Positions 13,336 to 22,452 of a stretch of 64,000 nucleotides of DNA are shown here, in pieces. This DNA is from Pseudomonas sp. DC1.2 (lineage in GTDB: Bacteria; Pseudomonadota; Gammaproteobacteria; Pseudomonadales; Pseudomonadaceae), in assembly GCF_034351645.1 (NCBI RefSeq), contig NZ_CP133782.1, forward strand, positions 4,097,001 through 4,161,000, read 5' to 3'. Within the stretch, counting starts at the first letter, position 1; each line of letters opens with the position of its first letter. Position numbers and translations under genes: made by a program. A model generated the notes under the pieces. That model worked only from the letters and a program-made list of their open reading frames with translations, was not told the DNA's origin and did no database searches.

Positions 13336-15291
13336 TTACGCAGCGTTCATGGTCTTGTGCGTATCAATCAAATGCTGCACCACACCTGGGTCCGCCAGCG
13401 TGGAGATATCACCCAACCCGTCATATTCGGCGGTCGCGATTTTGCGCAGAATTCGCCGCATGATCTTGCCCGAACGGGTTTTCGGCAGTCCCGGAGCCCA
13501 TTGAATAACGTCTGGCGAAGCAATCGGGCCAATTTCTTTACGCACCCAGTTTTTCAGCTCCAGGCGTAGTTGCTCGCTCGGTTCCTCGCCACCGATCAGG
13601 GTGACGTACACATAAATGCCCTGCCCTTTGATGTCATGCGGCACACCGACCACCGCTGCTTCGGCGACTTTGGGGTGAGCAACCATCGCACTTTCAATCT
13701 CGGCAGTACCCATGCGGTGGCCAGAAACGTTTAGCACGTCATCGACGCGACCGGTGATCCAGTAGTAACCGTCTTCGTCACGACGAGCACCATCACCGGT
13801 GAAGTACATGCCACGGAACGTCTTGAAGTAGGTGTCGACGAAACGGTCATGGTCGCGATACAAGGTGCGCGCCTGACCCGGCCACGAATCGAGAATCACC
13901 AGGTTGCCCTCGGCAACGCCTTCGATAATGTTACCCAGGTTGTCCACCAAGGCAGGCACCACGCCGAAGAACGGGCGCGCAGCCGAACCTGGTTTCAGGG
14001 CATGAGCGCCGGGTAAAGGACTCATCAGCGTTGCGCCGGTCTCGGTTTGCCACCAGGTATCCACGATTGGGCAACGGGATTGCCCTACGTTTTTGTAGTA
14101 CCAATCCCACGCTTCCGGGTTAATTGGCTCACCGACCGAACCCAACAGACGCAAGCTGCTGCCATCGGCGCCTTCAACAGCCGCCTTGCCCGACGCCATC
14201 ATTGCGCGGATCGCGGTAGGTGCGGTGTAGAGGATGTTGACCTTGTGCTTGTCGACAATCTTCGCCACCCGGGTGATGTCTGGGTAGTTCGGGACGCCTT
14301 CAAACAGCAGCGTGGTCGCGCCATTGGCCAACGGACCATAAACGATATAGGTGTGGCCGGTGATCCAGCCAACGTCGGCGGTACACCAGTACACTTCGCC
14401 CGGACGGTAGTCGAACACGCGCTCATGGGTCATGGCCGCATAAAGCAGGTAACCGCCGGTGGTGTGCTGTACGCCCTTCGGCTTGCCGGTAGAGCCGGAG
14501 GTATAAAGAATGAACAGCGCTTCTTCAGCGCCCATCTCTTTCGGCGCGCAAACACTGCCCGCTACTTTCATCAGGTCTTCGTACCAGATGTCGCGATGCT
14601 GGTTCCACTTGATATCGCCGCCGGTGCGCTTGCACACGATGACTTTCTGGATGCTGCTGGTTTCTGGATTGGTCAGCGCGTCATCGACGTTGGTCTTGAG
14701 CGGGATCCGCTTACCGGCACGAATGCCTTCGTCAGCAGTGATCACCACTTTGGAGCGGCAATCGATGATCCGGCCAGCCAGAGCTTCCGGCGAGAAGCCA
14801 CCAAACACCACCGAGTGAATCGCACCGATCCGGGTGCAGGCCAACATGGCGACCACAGCTTCGGGGATCATCGGCATATAGATAGTCACCACGTCGCCGC
14901 GGTGTACATCCTGCCCGCGCAGGGCGTTGGCAAACTTGCAGACTTCTTCGTGCAACTCGCGATAGGTGATGTTGCGACTCTCGGCAGGGTCATCCCCTTC
15001 CCAGATGATCGCGATTTGATCGCCACGTTCGGCCAGATGACGGTCGAGGCAGTTGTAGGAAACGTTAAGGGTGCCGTCGGCGAACCACTTGATATCAACA
15101 TGGTGATCGTCAAAAGAGGTCTGCTTCACCGTGGTGAAAGGCTTGATCCAGTCGAGGCGCTTGGCTTGTTCGCGCCAGAAGCCGTCGGGGTTGACGACCG
15201 ACTGCTGGTACATGGCTTTGTAGGTCGCCTCGTCAGTCAGCGTATTGGCCGCTACCTCGGGACGAACGGGATACAGAGAAGCCGCACTCAT
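13336..15291 (-). CDS. acsA: Acetyl-CoA synthetase AcsA
   Basis: Activates acetate to acetyl-AMP and then acetyl-CoA. The 651-aa length is standard. The adenylate-forming P-loop is [11 protein letters not shown], the dTWWQTETG motif and the hinge [15 protein letters not shown] are intact, and the C-terminal [13 protein letters not shown] carries the lysine that is reversibly acetylated by Pat-type enzymes in other bacteria. It is monocistronic, with its own terminator. The 415 bp upstream should hold the promoter. Confidence 0.97.
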   Translation of the reverse strand: MSAASLYPVRPEVAANTLTDEATYKAMYQQSVVNPDGFWREQAKRLDWIKPFTTVKQTSFDDHHVDIKWFADGTLNVSYNCLDRHLAERGDQIAIIWEGDDPAESRNITYRELHEEVCKFANALRGQDVHRGDVVTIYMPMIPEAVVAMLACTRIGAIHSVVFGGFSPEALAGRIIDCRSKVVITADEGIRAGKRIPLKTNVDDALTNPETSSIQKVIVCKRTGGDIKWNQHRDIWYEDLMKVAGSVCAPKEMGAEEALFILYTSGSTGKPKGVQHTTGGYLLYAAMTHERVFDYRPGEVYWCTADVGWITGHTYIVYGPLANGATTLLFEGVPNYPDITRVAKIVDKHKVNILYTAPTAIRAMMASGKAAVEGADGSSLRLLGSVGEPINPEAWDWYYKNVGQSRCPIVDTWWQTETGATLMSPLPGAHALKPGSAARPFFGVVPALVDNLGNIIEGVAEGNLVILDSWPGQARTLYRDHDRFVDTYFKTFRGMYFTGDGARRDEDGYYWITGRVDDVLNVSGHRMGTAEIESAMVAHPKVAEAAVVGVPHDIKGQGIYVYVTLIGGEEPSEQLRLELKNWVRKEIGPIASPDVIQWAPGLPKTRSGKIMRRILRKIATAEYDGLGDISTLADPGVVQHLIDTHKTMNAA

Positions 15292-15706
15292 CTTTCTTAC
15301 CTCGGTGGAATAGTTGTTTTTGTAGACCTATGTTGTAGCCGGGCTGGGCCTATAGAACCATTCGACGATGGTAGTAACAAGCCCCTACAAAACGTGCCTA
15401 TACCTCGATAAATCGCTCAAACACGTTGATTTCAGAGGCTTGAGGGACTTTGTGAAATTGTCGTCATCCACGACTAAAGTACGCTTTCGGGAGATTGTTA
15501 CAGAATTTGTCAAAGGTGTTTATCAAAAGCACGGGTATATGAATGTAAACCTCACGCCTAGAATCTGCCTCGCCAACAAGGCAAACCTGATTAACCAAGT
15601 TGCAGCCCCCACGAAGGCAGTTAATCAAACACCCAGTACCGAAGTTCCACACGCAATCCCAAAAAGATTGCGTGACCCCTCTCGACTTTAGAAAGGTAAA
15701 TTTTAA
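15292..15706. other. Intergenic region between acsA and the DUF2790 gene
   Basis: A 415-bp divergent promoter region. A 107-codon plus frame (15368-15691) and shorter minus frames exist but show no ribosome site or recognisable family. The only clear structure is the 9-bp hairpin at 15650-15674. I could not identify a convincing -24/-12 or -35/-10 pair. Confidence 0.5.
15650..15674 (+). promoter_or_regulatory. Perfect 9-bp inverted repeat just upstream of the DUF2790 gene
   Basis: CACGCAATC and GATTGCGTG flank a 7-nt spacer (CCAAAAA), ending 32 bp before the ATG. It could be an operator or a leader hairpin. There is no T-run directly after it, so a plain terminator is less likely. Confidence 0.45.
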
Positions 15707-15973
15707 ATGAAAGCTTTATTAGTTCTGGCCCTCAGCAGTCTGTGCGCAACCGCCATGGCAGACGAGGCCCCGACTGATGTCGCACAGCAGCAACCCGTGG
15801 CAGTAGAGGAATACACCTACTCTACTCATCTGGACATCGCCAACATTGTGTCCATGAGCGAAGTACCCAATGTGTGTGAAGTGGTTCCGATGAAAATGGA
15901 ATACGACGACTCTAAAGGTCAACGTCACATCCTTCGTTACAGCGTGATGGGTAACGGCTGTTCTAACGGCTGA
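15707..15973 (+). CDS. Small exported DUF2790 protein
   Basis: An 88-aa protein with a signal peptide (MKALLVLALSSLCATAMA, cut before DEAP). The mature part has the DUF2790 pattern largely confined to Pseudomonas: TYxTHLDIANIVSM, then VCEVVPMKMEYDDSKG, then LRYSVMGNGCSNG. Two cysteines in the mature part could form a disulfide in the periplasm. Function is unknown; several pseudomonads carry many DUF2790 copies. The ribosome site AGAAAGG lies about 10 nt upstream. Confidence 0.85.
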   Translation: MKALLVLALSSLCATAMADEAPTDVAQQQPVAVEEYTYSTHLDIANIVSMSEVPNVCEVVPMKMEYDDSKGQRHILRYSVMGNGCSNG

Positions 15974-16156
15974 TTACCTGCCTCCCCCTTGACGGTTCGA
16001 CCCACTTGCCCGCTTTAAAGGCAAATGAAGCGCCGAACCTAATATCGATAAATACGATTGTTTTGTGCAAATATATGCACTTTTAAATCGATTTAGTTGG
16101 CGTAGCATCTGTTCCACACCAAGGCACATCACGCCAACGAACCTGGAGCCACTCCC

Positions 16157-16432
16157 ATGAAAACCCAATTGATTCTCGCCCTGACCCTTTCTGTACTCGC
16201 TGGCAGCGCTTTCGCCGCTGACGGTTATGACCGCACGGGTTCGGCTGCTTTCACCAATGATGCAGCTGTCGCTTCTGACGGTTACGACCGCACCGGTTCG
16301 GCCTCTTTCGCCTCCGATGGCGCTGATCACACCAACGCCGCCAAACTGGCCGCCGACGGCTTCGACCACACTGGCACTGCCAAGGTCGCTGCTGACGGTG
16401 CTGATCGCGTCGGTGCCGCTCGTTTTAGCTGA
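16157..16432 (+). CDS. Small exported protein made of degenerate DG-D-TG-A repeats
   Basis: 91 aa with a signal peptide (MKTQLILALTLSVLAGSAFA, cut after residue 20). The whole mature 71 residues are about five degenerate copies of a unit like (A/S)DGYDRTGSAxF, starting near residues 21, 40, 53, 66 and 79: DGYDRTGSA, DGYDRTGSA, DGADHTNAA, DGFDHTGTA, DGADRVGAA. There is no cysteine, lipobox or membrane anchor. I do not recognise a characterised family. A UUCG-loop terminator follows 20 bp after the stop, so it is a one-gene unit. Confidence 0.8.
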   Translation: MKTQLILALTLSVLAGSAFAADGYDRTGSAAFTNDAAVASDGYDRTGSASFASDGADHTNAAKLAADGFDHTGTAKVAADGADRVGAARFS

Positions 16433-16452
16433 TGACTGAACGCCACATTAGG

Positions 16453-16470
16453 GCCCGACTTCGGTCGGGC
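16453..16470 (+). terminator. UUCG-loop terminator after the repeat protein gene
   Basis: GCCCGAC-TTCG-GTCGGGC, a 7-bp GC-rich stem capped by the stable UUCG tetraloop, followed by TTAGTTGTGT. It lies 20 bp after the stop codon. Confidence 0.8.
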
Positions 16471-16701
16471 TTAGTTGTGTCTTGGAGCGCCGAAACGCAA
16501 CTCAAAACACAACATGTAGTGAAAAAGCGGTTTTTTGGCTATTTTTTGAACAAAAAAACCTCGCTCCAAAAATTATGAAAAAAAAATCTATACCCGCGAT
16601 ATCCAGCCAAAGCCCTGTAAACCCTCGCTCCAACCGAAAACCCTCCCCCCGCCGACCGTCCTCAGCGCCACTTCGTCGCACCACAGCCCGATTTTTTTCC
16701 C

Positions 16702-16743
16702 TATAATGCGGCCTCAAACGGGCCTGTAATATTCCCTTACAGG
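16702..16743 (+). promoter_or_regulatory. Putative nrdB promoter -10 with downstream inverted repeat
   Basis: TATAAT at 16702-16707, without a convincing -35 at normal spacing, followed about 15 bp later by CCTGTAA-N7-TTACAGG (16723-16743). The repeat would lie at or just after the start of transcription, a position suited to repression. It does not resemble the NrdR box. Confidence 0.4.
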
Positions 16744-16892
16744 GGCGAAAAGCCAGTCTGAAGTCCACGCGAAAGCCGTTAACGCTATTTGCGCCCATCA
16801 GAGGCTTCGGAAACCCATACGATTTTCTGTTTATTGCCTGCGTATAGCTGCTGCAAAAAACGATTCCTATAGATCCAACGCGGTCAGTACGA

Positions 16893-16915
16893 CCGTGTGA
16901 AAAACCATCACACGG
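16893..16915 (+). promoter_or_regulatory. Perfect 8-bp hairpin immediately upstream of the nrdB ribosome site
   Basis: CCGTGTGA-N7-TCACACGG, ending about 17 nt before GCAGGAGA. In the mRNA it would form a stable stem next to the ribosome site, so a translational role or an operator is possible. Function is inferred only. Confidence 0.45.
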
Positions 16916-16947
16916 GCAACTGGCCCTCACGCAGGAGACGACACGTC

Positions 16948-18198
16948 ATGCTGAGCTGGGACGAATTCGACAAAGAAGACAGCGGCGAAGCCGTGGTAAA
17001 AGGCGCCAACGCCGGCCACGCGACTGAAGCCAACATGGACCGCCTCGACACCGCTGGTGGTGTTGCTGCCCAAGAAGCGCGCGCCGTGACCGCTTCCGAT
17101 TCCGCCGCGATCGCCCGCGCCAAGGCCGCCCTGGACACCCTCGACGTCGCAGAAGGTCTGGCCGAACTCGAAGGCGCCTCCGCCCGTGTCGCCGTTGATG
17201 AAAAGCGCATGATCAACTGCCGCGCCGACCTCAACCAACTCGTACCCTTCAAGTACGACTGGGCCTGGCAGAAGTACCTGGACGGTTGCGCAAACCACTG
17301 GATGCCTCAAGAAGTCAACATGACCGCCGACATCGCCCTCTGGAAAGACCCGGAAGGCCTGACCGACGACGAGCGTCGCATCGTCATGCGCAACCTCGGC
17401 TTCTTCTCCACCGCCGACTCCCTGGTTGCCAACAACCTGGTGCTGGCCGTGTACCGCCTGATCACCAACCCGGAATGCCGCCAGTACATCCTGCGCCAGG
17501 CCTTCGAAGAGGCGATCCACACCCACGCCTACCAGTACTGCATCGAATCGCTGGCCATGGATGAAGGCGAGATCTTCAACATGTACCACGAGATCCCATC
17601 GGTCGCGAAAAAGGCCACTTGGGGCCTCAAATACACCCGTTCGATCTCCGATCCGAAGTTCGAAACCGGCACCGTCGACACCGACAAAGAGCTGCTGCGC
17701 AACCTGATCGCTTACTACTGCGTACTGGAAGGCATCTTCTTCTACTGCGGCTTCACCCAAATCCTCTCCATGGGCCGCCGCAACAAAATGACCGGCGTCG
17801 CCGAGCAGTTCCAGTACATCTTGCGCGACGAATCCATGCACCTGAACTTCGGCATCGATGTGATCAACCAGATCAAAATCGAAAACCCACACTTGTGGGA
17901 CGCCGAGATGAAGGAAGAGGCTTCGCAGATGATTCTGCAAGGCACTCAGCTGGAGATCGAATACGCTCGCGACACCATGCCTCGCGGCGTGCTGGGCATG
18001 AACGCGGCGATGATGGAGGACTACCTGAAGTTCATCGCTAACCGTCGTCTGTCGCAGATCGGTTTGAAAGAAGAGTATCCAGGAACGACTAACCCGTTCC
18101 CTTGGATGAGCGAGATTATGGACTTGAAGAAAGAGAAGAACTTCTTTGAGACGCGCGTAATCGAATACCAAACCGGCGGCGCACTTAGCTGGGATTGA
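16948..18198 (+). CDS. nrdB: Class Ia ribonucleotide reductase, beta (radical) subunit NrdB
   Basis: Supplies the tyrosyl radical for reduction of ribonucleotides to deoxyribonucleotides. Start 16948 ([11 protein letters not shown], after GCAGGAGA) gives 416 aa, the usual pseudomonad length with an ~80-residue N-terminal extension. Matching E. coli numbering minus 73, D157, E188 and H191 are iron ligands and Y195 is the radical tyrosine ([11 protein letters not shown]); the second iron pair sits in [10 protein letters not shown]. No nrdA is adjacent upstream, which is unusual. Confidence 0.96.
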   Translation: MLSWDEFDKEDSGEAVVKGANAGHATEANMDRLDTAGGVAAQEARAVTASDSAAIARAKAALDTLDVAEGLAELEGASARVAVDEKRMINCRADLNQLVPFKYDWAWQKYLDGCANHWMPQEVNMTADIALWKDPEGLTDDERRIVMRNLGFFSTADSLVANNLVLAVYRLITNPECRQYILRQAFEEAIHTHAYQYCIESLAMDEGEIFNMYHEIPSVAKKATWGLKYTRSISDPKFETGTVDTDKELLRNLIAYYCVLEGIFFYCGFTQILSMGRRNKMTGVAEQFQYILRDESMHLNFGIDVINQIKIENPHLWDAEMKEEASQMILQGTQLEIEYARDTMPRGVLGMNAAMMEDYLKFIANRRLSQIGLKEEYPGTTNPFPWMSEIMDLKKEKNFFETRVIEYQTGGALSWD

Positions 18199-18506
18199 TT
18201 CCATAAGCAAGCCGTGATTTGGCGATGACGAGCTGAAATCGACAAATCGAAAAACTGAAAGCCCTGATCTTGATCGGGGCTTTTTTTGGTCTAGGAAAAA
18301 CCATTAATGACAAGCACCAAGGGGTGACGCGTTGGTATTCGAAAGTTAAGGAGGTTTTCCAGTTATCGAAGTATTCAGTGGGCTCGTGCAGCGTGTCTCT
18401 GTAGAGATCGGCTGAACGATGCATAGGTCTTTGCTGTAGGAATTTTCGTAGACAGCCGTAAGGGCCACTCAGTATCGTCCGAAGGTGTTCAACCCTCGGC
18501 GATGTC
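18199..18506. other. Intergenic region between nrdB and the HNH gene
   Basis: A 308-bp gap. Apart from the nrdB terminator at 18260-18281 I see no gene and no clear promoter. This is the left boundary of an accessory-looking segment. Confidence 0.5.
18260..18281 (+). terminator. Rho-independent terminator of nrdB
   Basis: AGCCCTGAT-CTTG-ATCGGGGCT, a 9-bp stem with one G-U pair and a 4-nt loop, followed by seven T. It lies about 60 bp after the nrdB stop. Confidence 0.9.
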
Positions 18507-19220
18507 ATGAGCGTAAAGAAGAAAGAAAGCGATTGGAGTATTCCGGAAATTAAGGCAGCGGTAGACGCCTATCTGGAGATGCTCGCGCTGGAGAAAAAGG
18601 GCCAGAAGTTCGTTAAGACTGCGGCGAATATTTCTTTACGCGAAACGGCCTTACCCACCCGTACCAAAGGGTCTGTCGAATTTCGGATGCAGAACATCTC
18701 TACGGTTCTGATGAAGATGGATCGGGAGTTCATCAAAGGATATAAGCCGGCCAGAAACGTGGGCGCTAACGTTGAGCAATCAATCCGCGCAGTGCTAAGT
18801 GAAAAGGGCATTCAGCCTGGCGACCCTAAAGCTCCAACTGCCGATGAAGAGACGCTCGAACGTCGCGCTGCGGCGCTACAAAAGCAAAAGATAAAGGAAC
18901 CCCCCAAGGGCATTAAAAAACCAACGCAGGCGGCTAGCTCGCGCACGGTATATTTCCGTGACCCCGAGGTTAGGGCATGGGTTCGAAATGAAGCCGAAGG
19001 CCATTGCAATGGCTGTGGCGAGCCCGCTCCGTTTCAAAAATTTGATTTGCCTTATCTGGAAGTTCACCACGTTAAGCCCCTCGCCGAAAAAGGTTCGGAT
19101 CAAATCACCAACGCCGTAGCGCTGTGCCCAAACTGTCATCGTCGGTGCCATTACTCGAACGACAGGGAGGCGTTTACTGCTTCGCTTTATTTAAAGGTTG
19201 GACGATTAATTCCAGAGTAA
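18507..19220 (+). CDS. HNH endonuclease (McrA/5mC-type, putative defence nuclease)
   Basis: 237 aa. The C-terminal HNH domain has paired zinc knuckles C167xxC170 and C207xxC210 around the HH at 187-188 (LEVHHVKPL), N202 and H211, a full metal-finger HNH site like McrA. The N-terminal ~95 residues (WSIPEIKAAVDAYLEML ... EFRMQNIS) resemble the helical head seen in front of many restriction-like HNH enzymes. A Lys/Pro-rich linker lies near 125-142. Codon use is visibly more AT-rich than the neighbours, suggesting acquisition. Modified-DNA restriction is inferred. The next gene is 55 bp downstream on the same strand. Confidence 0.82.
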   Translation: MSVKKKESDWSIPEIKAAVDAYLEMLALEKKGQKFVKTAANISLRETALPTRTKGSVEFRMQNISTVLMKMDREFIKGYKPARNVGANVEQSIRAVLSEKGIQPGDPKAPTADEETLERRAAALQKQKIKEPPKGIKKPTQAASSRTVYFRDPEVRAWVRNEAEGHCNGCGEPAPFQKFDLPYLEVHHVKPLAEKGSDQITNAVALCPNCHRRCHYSNDREAFTASLYLKVGRLIPE

Positions 19221-19275
19221 TTCATCCCACCTCCCACTATTAATACCCTCCCCCACTCAAGGACCCGAGCCCACC

Positions 19276-20253
19276 ATGAAATTCGACCTCGCCTACTGCC
19301 TCAGCCTCGACGACAAGTTGTCGATCTACGACGTGCGGGATTTGAATTTCGACGAGACGATGGAATTCGATTCCGCCAAAGAACACTTTCAGTGCCCTAA
19401 CGATGCCTGCCGCTTGGCGTTCGATGTGACAAATGTGTTAACGACACTTAATGCCAAGAATGTGAATTACGTGCGCACGCCGCACTTCAAGAACACGCCA
19501 AGCACTCGGCATGTAGCGGATTGTCCTTACGTCAGTCTCAAGACCCAGGCTTTGGGTGTGGACGGTGCGGAGGCGGATGACGGTCGTGAGGAGCATTTTC
19601 CGTCGGAGTTGTTGCTGACTCGGCGTGAGTATGTGCGCAAGCCGTCGACCCCGGCGGTGGCGGCGGATGGCCTGCGCGATGACGTAAAACCCGTTGCCGC
19701 AGACAACCTCGCTGCGCATCAAACTCGCGATTCAGCGCCGGAAAAGACCACTGTCTTCGCCCATCCGGTGGAGTGTTTTGTGTCGAACTTCGAGGACAAA
19801 GAATTGCTTAAGCGCATGCCGCTGAAGATTGGCGAGCACACCGCGCCTTATGGGTCGTTCTTCAAGAAGATCGAATATCTGCAGGACAACAAGGGGCTGA
19901 TTTACTGGGGCAAGATCAAGGAGATCAAGGATTACACCCAGAGCTTGCGCATCGATTTCGAGCAGAAAGTCTGGTTCAAGGCACCGGACGAGGCGAAGAA
20001 GAAGCCTTACTCGGTAAATGTTTATTTGAGCAAGAAGCTGATCGACAACTACCGCAAGCGCAAAGCGTTTCTGGAAGAGATCAAACACGCCATTGAGAGT
20101 GGGAAAGAGTTGTTCTGTTTCTTCTATGGCGTGACGCCGGAGTTAAAGCAGGTGCCTAGCAAGAAAAACCCCGAACAAACGTTCGGAGTGTTCAGCGTCA
20201 GTATTGAAAACCTGGATCACTTTATTGTTCGAGAAGCGCCGGGGTTGGAGTAG
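19276..20253 (+). CDS. Uncharacterised protein with CoiA-like N-terminal Cys/His cluster
   Basis: 325 aa, no signal peptide or membrane segment. Residues 38-84 show FQCPNDAC (C40, C45), then PHFKN (H70) and HVADCPY (H79, C83). This pattern recalls the zinc-ribbon-like N-terminus of competence CoiA-type and related nuclease proteins, but I see no nuclease core (no D-ExK) afterwards. The C-terminal 150 residues are Lys-rich and mixed alpha/beta. It probably forms a unit with the HNH gene upstream. Function unknown. Confidence 0.7.
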   Translation: MKFDLAYCLSLDDKLSIYDVRDLNFDETMEFDSAKEHFQCPNDACRLAFDVTNVLTTLNAKNVNYVRTPHFKNTPSTRHVADCPYVSLKTQALGVDGAEADDGREEHFPSELLLTRREYVRKPSTPAVAADGLRDDVKPVAADNLAAHQTRDSAPEKTTVFAHPVECFVSNFEDKELLKRMPLKIGEHTAPYGSFFKKIEYLQDNKGLIYWGKIKEIKDYTQSLRIDFEQKVWFKAPDEAKKKPYSVNVYLSKKLIDNYRKRKAFLEEIKHAIESGKELFCFFYGVTPELKQVPSKKNPEQTFGVFSVSIENLDHFIVREAPGLE

Positions 20254-20256
20254 GGA

Positions 20257-21417
20257 TTAACCCTTGGGTAGTTCCAGTTTCACTGCGCCGGGGTGCTGTT
20301 TGATCAGCGAATACGGCAGCACCGACCAATCAGGCGAGTCGCATCCCCGTTGGTACCGGGCGAAGTAGGCGCCCAAGTATAAGCCCGTCGCAGTGAAGTG
20401 CCAGTTGGAGTAACTCCAGACACTTTCGTCCGTGTAGTCACAACTGTCTTCATCACCTGCAGCCGGTTTTTTCATTTCTTCCGGGTAAAGCGTGGTGAAT
20501 TGCTTAATCAGCCAAGGCACCATGACGTCGTGCTGATGGCTGGCGCGGGTGTCGCTGTCGGGTGTCGTCGAAGGTGTGTCCGCCTCGTCAATCCATAGCA
20601 CGTCGGCCAGCACTAAGACTCGCCCCGTGTGAACGTCGAAGTTGAGCGGTGAGTCGCCAAAGTCCGGGTGCGCACCGCCGCAATCGTAGCGGGTTGAAAT
20701 GTTCAGGCTGACCACATCAGGCGACAGGAACGTCGGGGCGGCGCCTTGTTCGAATTCGGCATTCTTCCCTCCCCGCAGTTGGCAGCTGTAATAGTTGATG
20801 GACTCGCTCCAGAGTCGCCCCAGCAACTGTTGATTGACGCGCTCCAGGTCGGCTTTCGGGTAGCCGGATTCCACGCTGAACAGGGAGACCTTGGACACTG
20901 GCTCGCTCCACCATTGCAGACCGTAGCCCATGAACATTTCTTTTTTGCCTGGCTTGAGCGTCAACCCTTGCACACGCAAATACTCGTAAGGATCGCTTTT
21001 AGTCAGCGCGGCGATGAAGGGCAAAGCAGTCGCTGCTGGCGCTTTGGGCTCAGCTTCAGTCAACTGCACCTCAAGGGTTCGACCCTTGGGACTTGCCCAT
21101 TTACCCTGCCAACCATTGGCGGTTTGTTTCAGCTTCAGGGTTGGCAGGGGCTTGTCATCGCCGTAGCGGTTGTCGCCCTCGTTGAGCGTCAGGGTCTTGT
21201 CCGCAAGCGTCCCGCTCAACGCCAAGTCGCGATGAAACTTCTCATAGAAGTAACGGCCAGTGACTTCGTTCGCATCGCGGGTGTTCAGTTCCACCACAAT
21301 TGGCATCTTGCCCAAGGTGCCAGTGAACACCTGCCCACCCTCTTCAGCGTGAGCGGTCGAAACCAGCGTGAATAAAAAAGCAGCGCAAGGTGCGAGGCGC
21401 AACAGTCCTTTGAGCAT
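20257..21417 (-). CDS. Exported protein with RsiV/DUF3298-like C-terminus
   Basis: 386 aa with a signal peptide (MLKGLLRLAPCAAFLFTLVSTAHA). Residues ~30-125 are beta-rich (VFTGTLGKMPIVVELN, GRYFYEKFHRDL). The C-terminal half has the pattern STRYDCGGAHPDFGDSPLNFD followed by TGRVLVLADVLW, as in DUF3298/RsiV-type periplasmic domains. No catalytic motif is recognised. It converges with the preceding gene with only 3 bp between stops. Confidence 0.72.
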   Translation of the reverse strand: MLKGLLRLAPCAAFLFTLVSTAHAEEGGQVFTGTLGKMPIVVELNTRDANEVTGRYFYEKFHRDLALSGTLADKTLTLNEGDNRYGDDKPLPTLKLKQTANGWQGKWASPKGRTLEVQLTEAEPKAPAATALPFIAALTKSDPYEYLRVQGLTLKPGKKEMFMGYGLQWWSEPVSKVSLFSVESGYPKADLERVNQQLLGRLWSESINYYSCQLRGGKNAEFEQGAAPTFLSPDVVSLNISTRYDCGGAHPDFGDSPLNFDVHTGRVLVLADVLWIDEADTPSTTPDSDTRASHQHDVMVPWLIKQFTTLYPEEMKKPAAGDEDSCDYTDESVWSYSNWHFTATGLYLGAYFARYQRGCDSPDWSVLPYSLIKQHPGAVKLELPKG

Positions 21418-21522
21418 TGATCAGTCCTTGAAAAGTGGCAAACGCCGCCAAGCAGTTGAATCCGGCGCGAGTGAAAACGAAGGGCGGATTATCGCGGGAT
21501 TACGTGGAGGAATCGAGCCTCA

Positions 21523-22341
21523 TCACGCCAGTGAGTTCAGCGTCATGCTGAACATCACCAGCATCAGTAAGCCAATGTAAACCCGCGCATGCACACTATC
21601 CGGTATCCGCCCCCTCCACGGAGTTGCCAGCCAAATGCCCACCAGCGCCCCGAGCGTCAACAGGGCAAATGCCAGGAGATCCACATACCCGATAAACCAA
21701 GGTCCCAGACCAAGCCCGGTAACGCCGGCCATCGTCATGTAAGTCAGCGTTCCGGCGACGGCCACCGGCAAACTCAATGGATTGGCCATGGACGTTGCCT
21801 GGGACATGCTCAATCCACAGCGGCGCAGTAACGGTACGGTCATGACACTGCCCCCTACGCCGAGAAACGTTGCGATCGCACCGATTCCTACACCGGCCGC
21901 CTCAACTCTCCTCAATCGCCGTGGTACTCCATCATTGGGTTGCGTAAGAAAACCGCGCCTGAATACGCAATCGAGAATCGTAATGCCGAGGTAGACAATG
22001 AAGGCATAGCGAATCATCTCTCCGCTGGCCCACACCGCAGCGGCAGCCCCGACAATCGCGCCCACCCCGATAAACCCACCCAACGGCCATAAATAGTGGC
22101 GGATGAGATGACCGGCGCGCTGATGTTTGAGCGTGGCGATCAAAGCATTGACGATCATCACGCAGGTCGAAGTGGCCACGGCAATGTGCATTGCCGATTG
22201 CCCGATGGGATCGTCTGCGCCATGACTGGCCATGAGCATGCGGTACAGCAGCGGCACTACAACGAAGCCGCCGCCAAAGCCGAACAACACCGCTGTGAGC
22301 CCAGAGATACAACCGAAAAATGTCAGCAAGAGATAGAACAT
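21523..22341 (-). CDS. TauE/SafE-family membrane exporter
   Basis: About 272 aa from M at 22341 (MFYLLLTFFGCISGLTAVLFGFGGGFVVVPLL); the frame is open to 22389, and no strong ribosome site decides between the two. Around eight membrane segments and the duplicated glycine-rich motif FGFGGGFVVVPLL / FLGVGGSVMTVPLL are typical of sulfite/sulfoacetate exporters of this family. Substrate unknown. It is divergent from an AraC-type regulator, 111 bp apart, which likely controls it. Confidence 0.87.
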   Translation of the reverse strand: MFYLLLTFFGCISGLTAVLFGFGGGFVVVPLLYRMLMASHGADDPIGQSAMHIAVATSTCVMIVNALIATLKHQRAGHLIRHYLWPLGGFIGVGAIVGAAAAVWASGEMIRYAFIVYLGITILDCVFRRGFLTQPNDGVPRRLRRVEAAGVGIGAIATFLGVGGSVMTVPLLRRCGLSMSQATSMANPLSLPVAVAGTLTYMTMAGVTGLGLGPWFIGYVDLLAFALLTLGALVGIWLATPWRGRIPDSVHARVYIGLLMLVMFSMTLNSLA

Positions 22342-22452
22342 CGCAATCGCCCAGGGATTAAGAGGAGTCGACGATAGAGCGGCGCGCACTGGCCCGCCTC
22401 AGCAAGCCGGACAATAATGCGTGCGTTTACGCCAATTGCTGGAGGCCGCTCG

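Larger units (their letters stand above)
16433..16947. other. Intergenic region and long leader of nrdB
   Basis: A 515-bp gap. It contains the terminator of the repeat protein, an A/T-tract-rich segment (16525-16600), a TATAAT -10-like hexamer (16702-16707), a CCTGTAA/TTACAGG inverted repeat (16723-16743) and a perfect 8-bp hairpin right before the nrdB ribosome site (16893-16915). No gene was found. A leader of about 240 nt is implied if the -10 is real. Confidence 0.55.

Noticed and set aside
14047..15411. 454-codon plus-strand open frame
   Set aside because: Antisense shadow of acsA; His/Arg-rich translation with no domain.
15368..15691. 107-codon plus-strand open frame between acsA and the DUF2790 gene
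   Set aside because: No ribosome site, no family-like sequence, composition of non-coding DNA, and it covers the 15650 hairpin.
16525..16600. A/T-tract segment as an origin or attachment site
   Set aside because: No DnaA boxes, integrase gene or flanking repeats; probably promoter-associated.
16723..16743. CCTGTAA/TTACAGG repeat as a LexA or NrdR box
   Set aside because: It fits neither CTGT-N8-ACAG nor the NrdR consensus; kept only as an unnamed inverted repeat.
16927..18210. 427-codon minus-strand open frame
   Set aside because: Mirror frame of nrdB, whose plus-strand product has every catalytic residue.
18199..20256. HNH/Cys-His segment as an integrated phage or genomic island with att sites
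   Set aside because: No integrase, tRNA gene or recognisable direct repeats at the edges.
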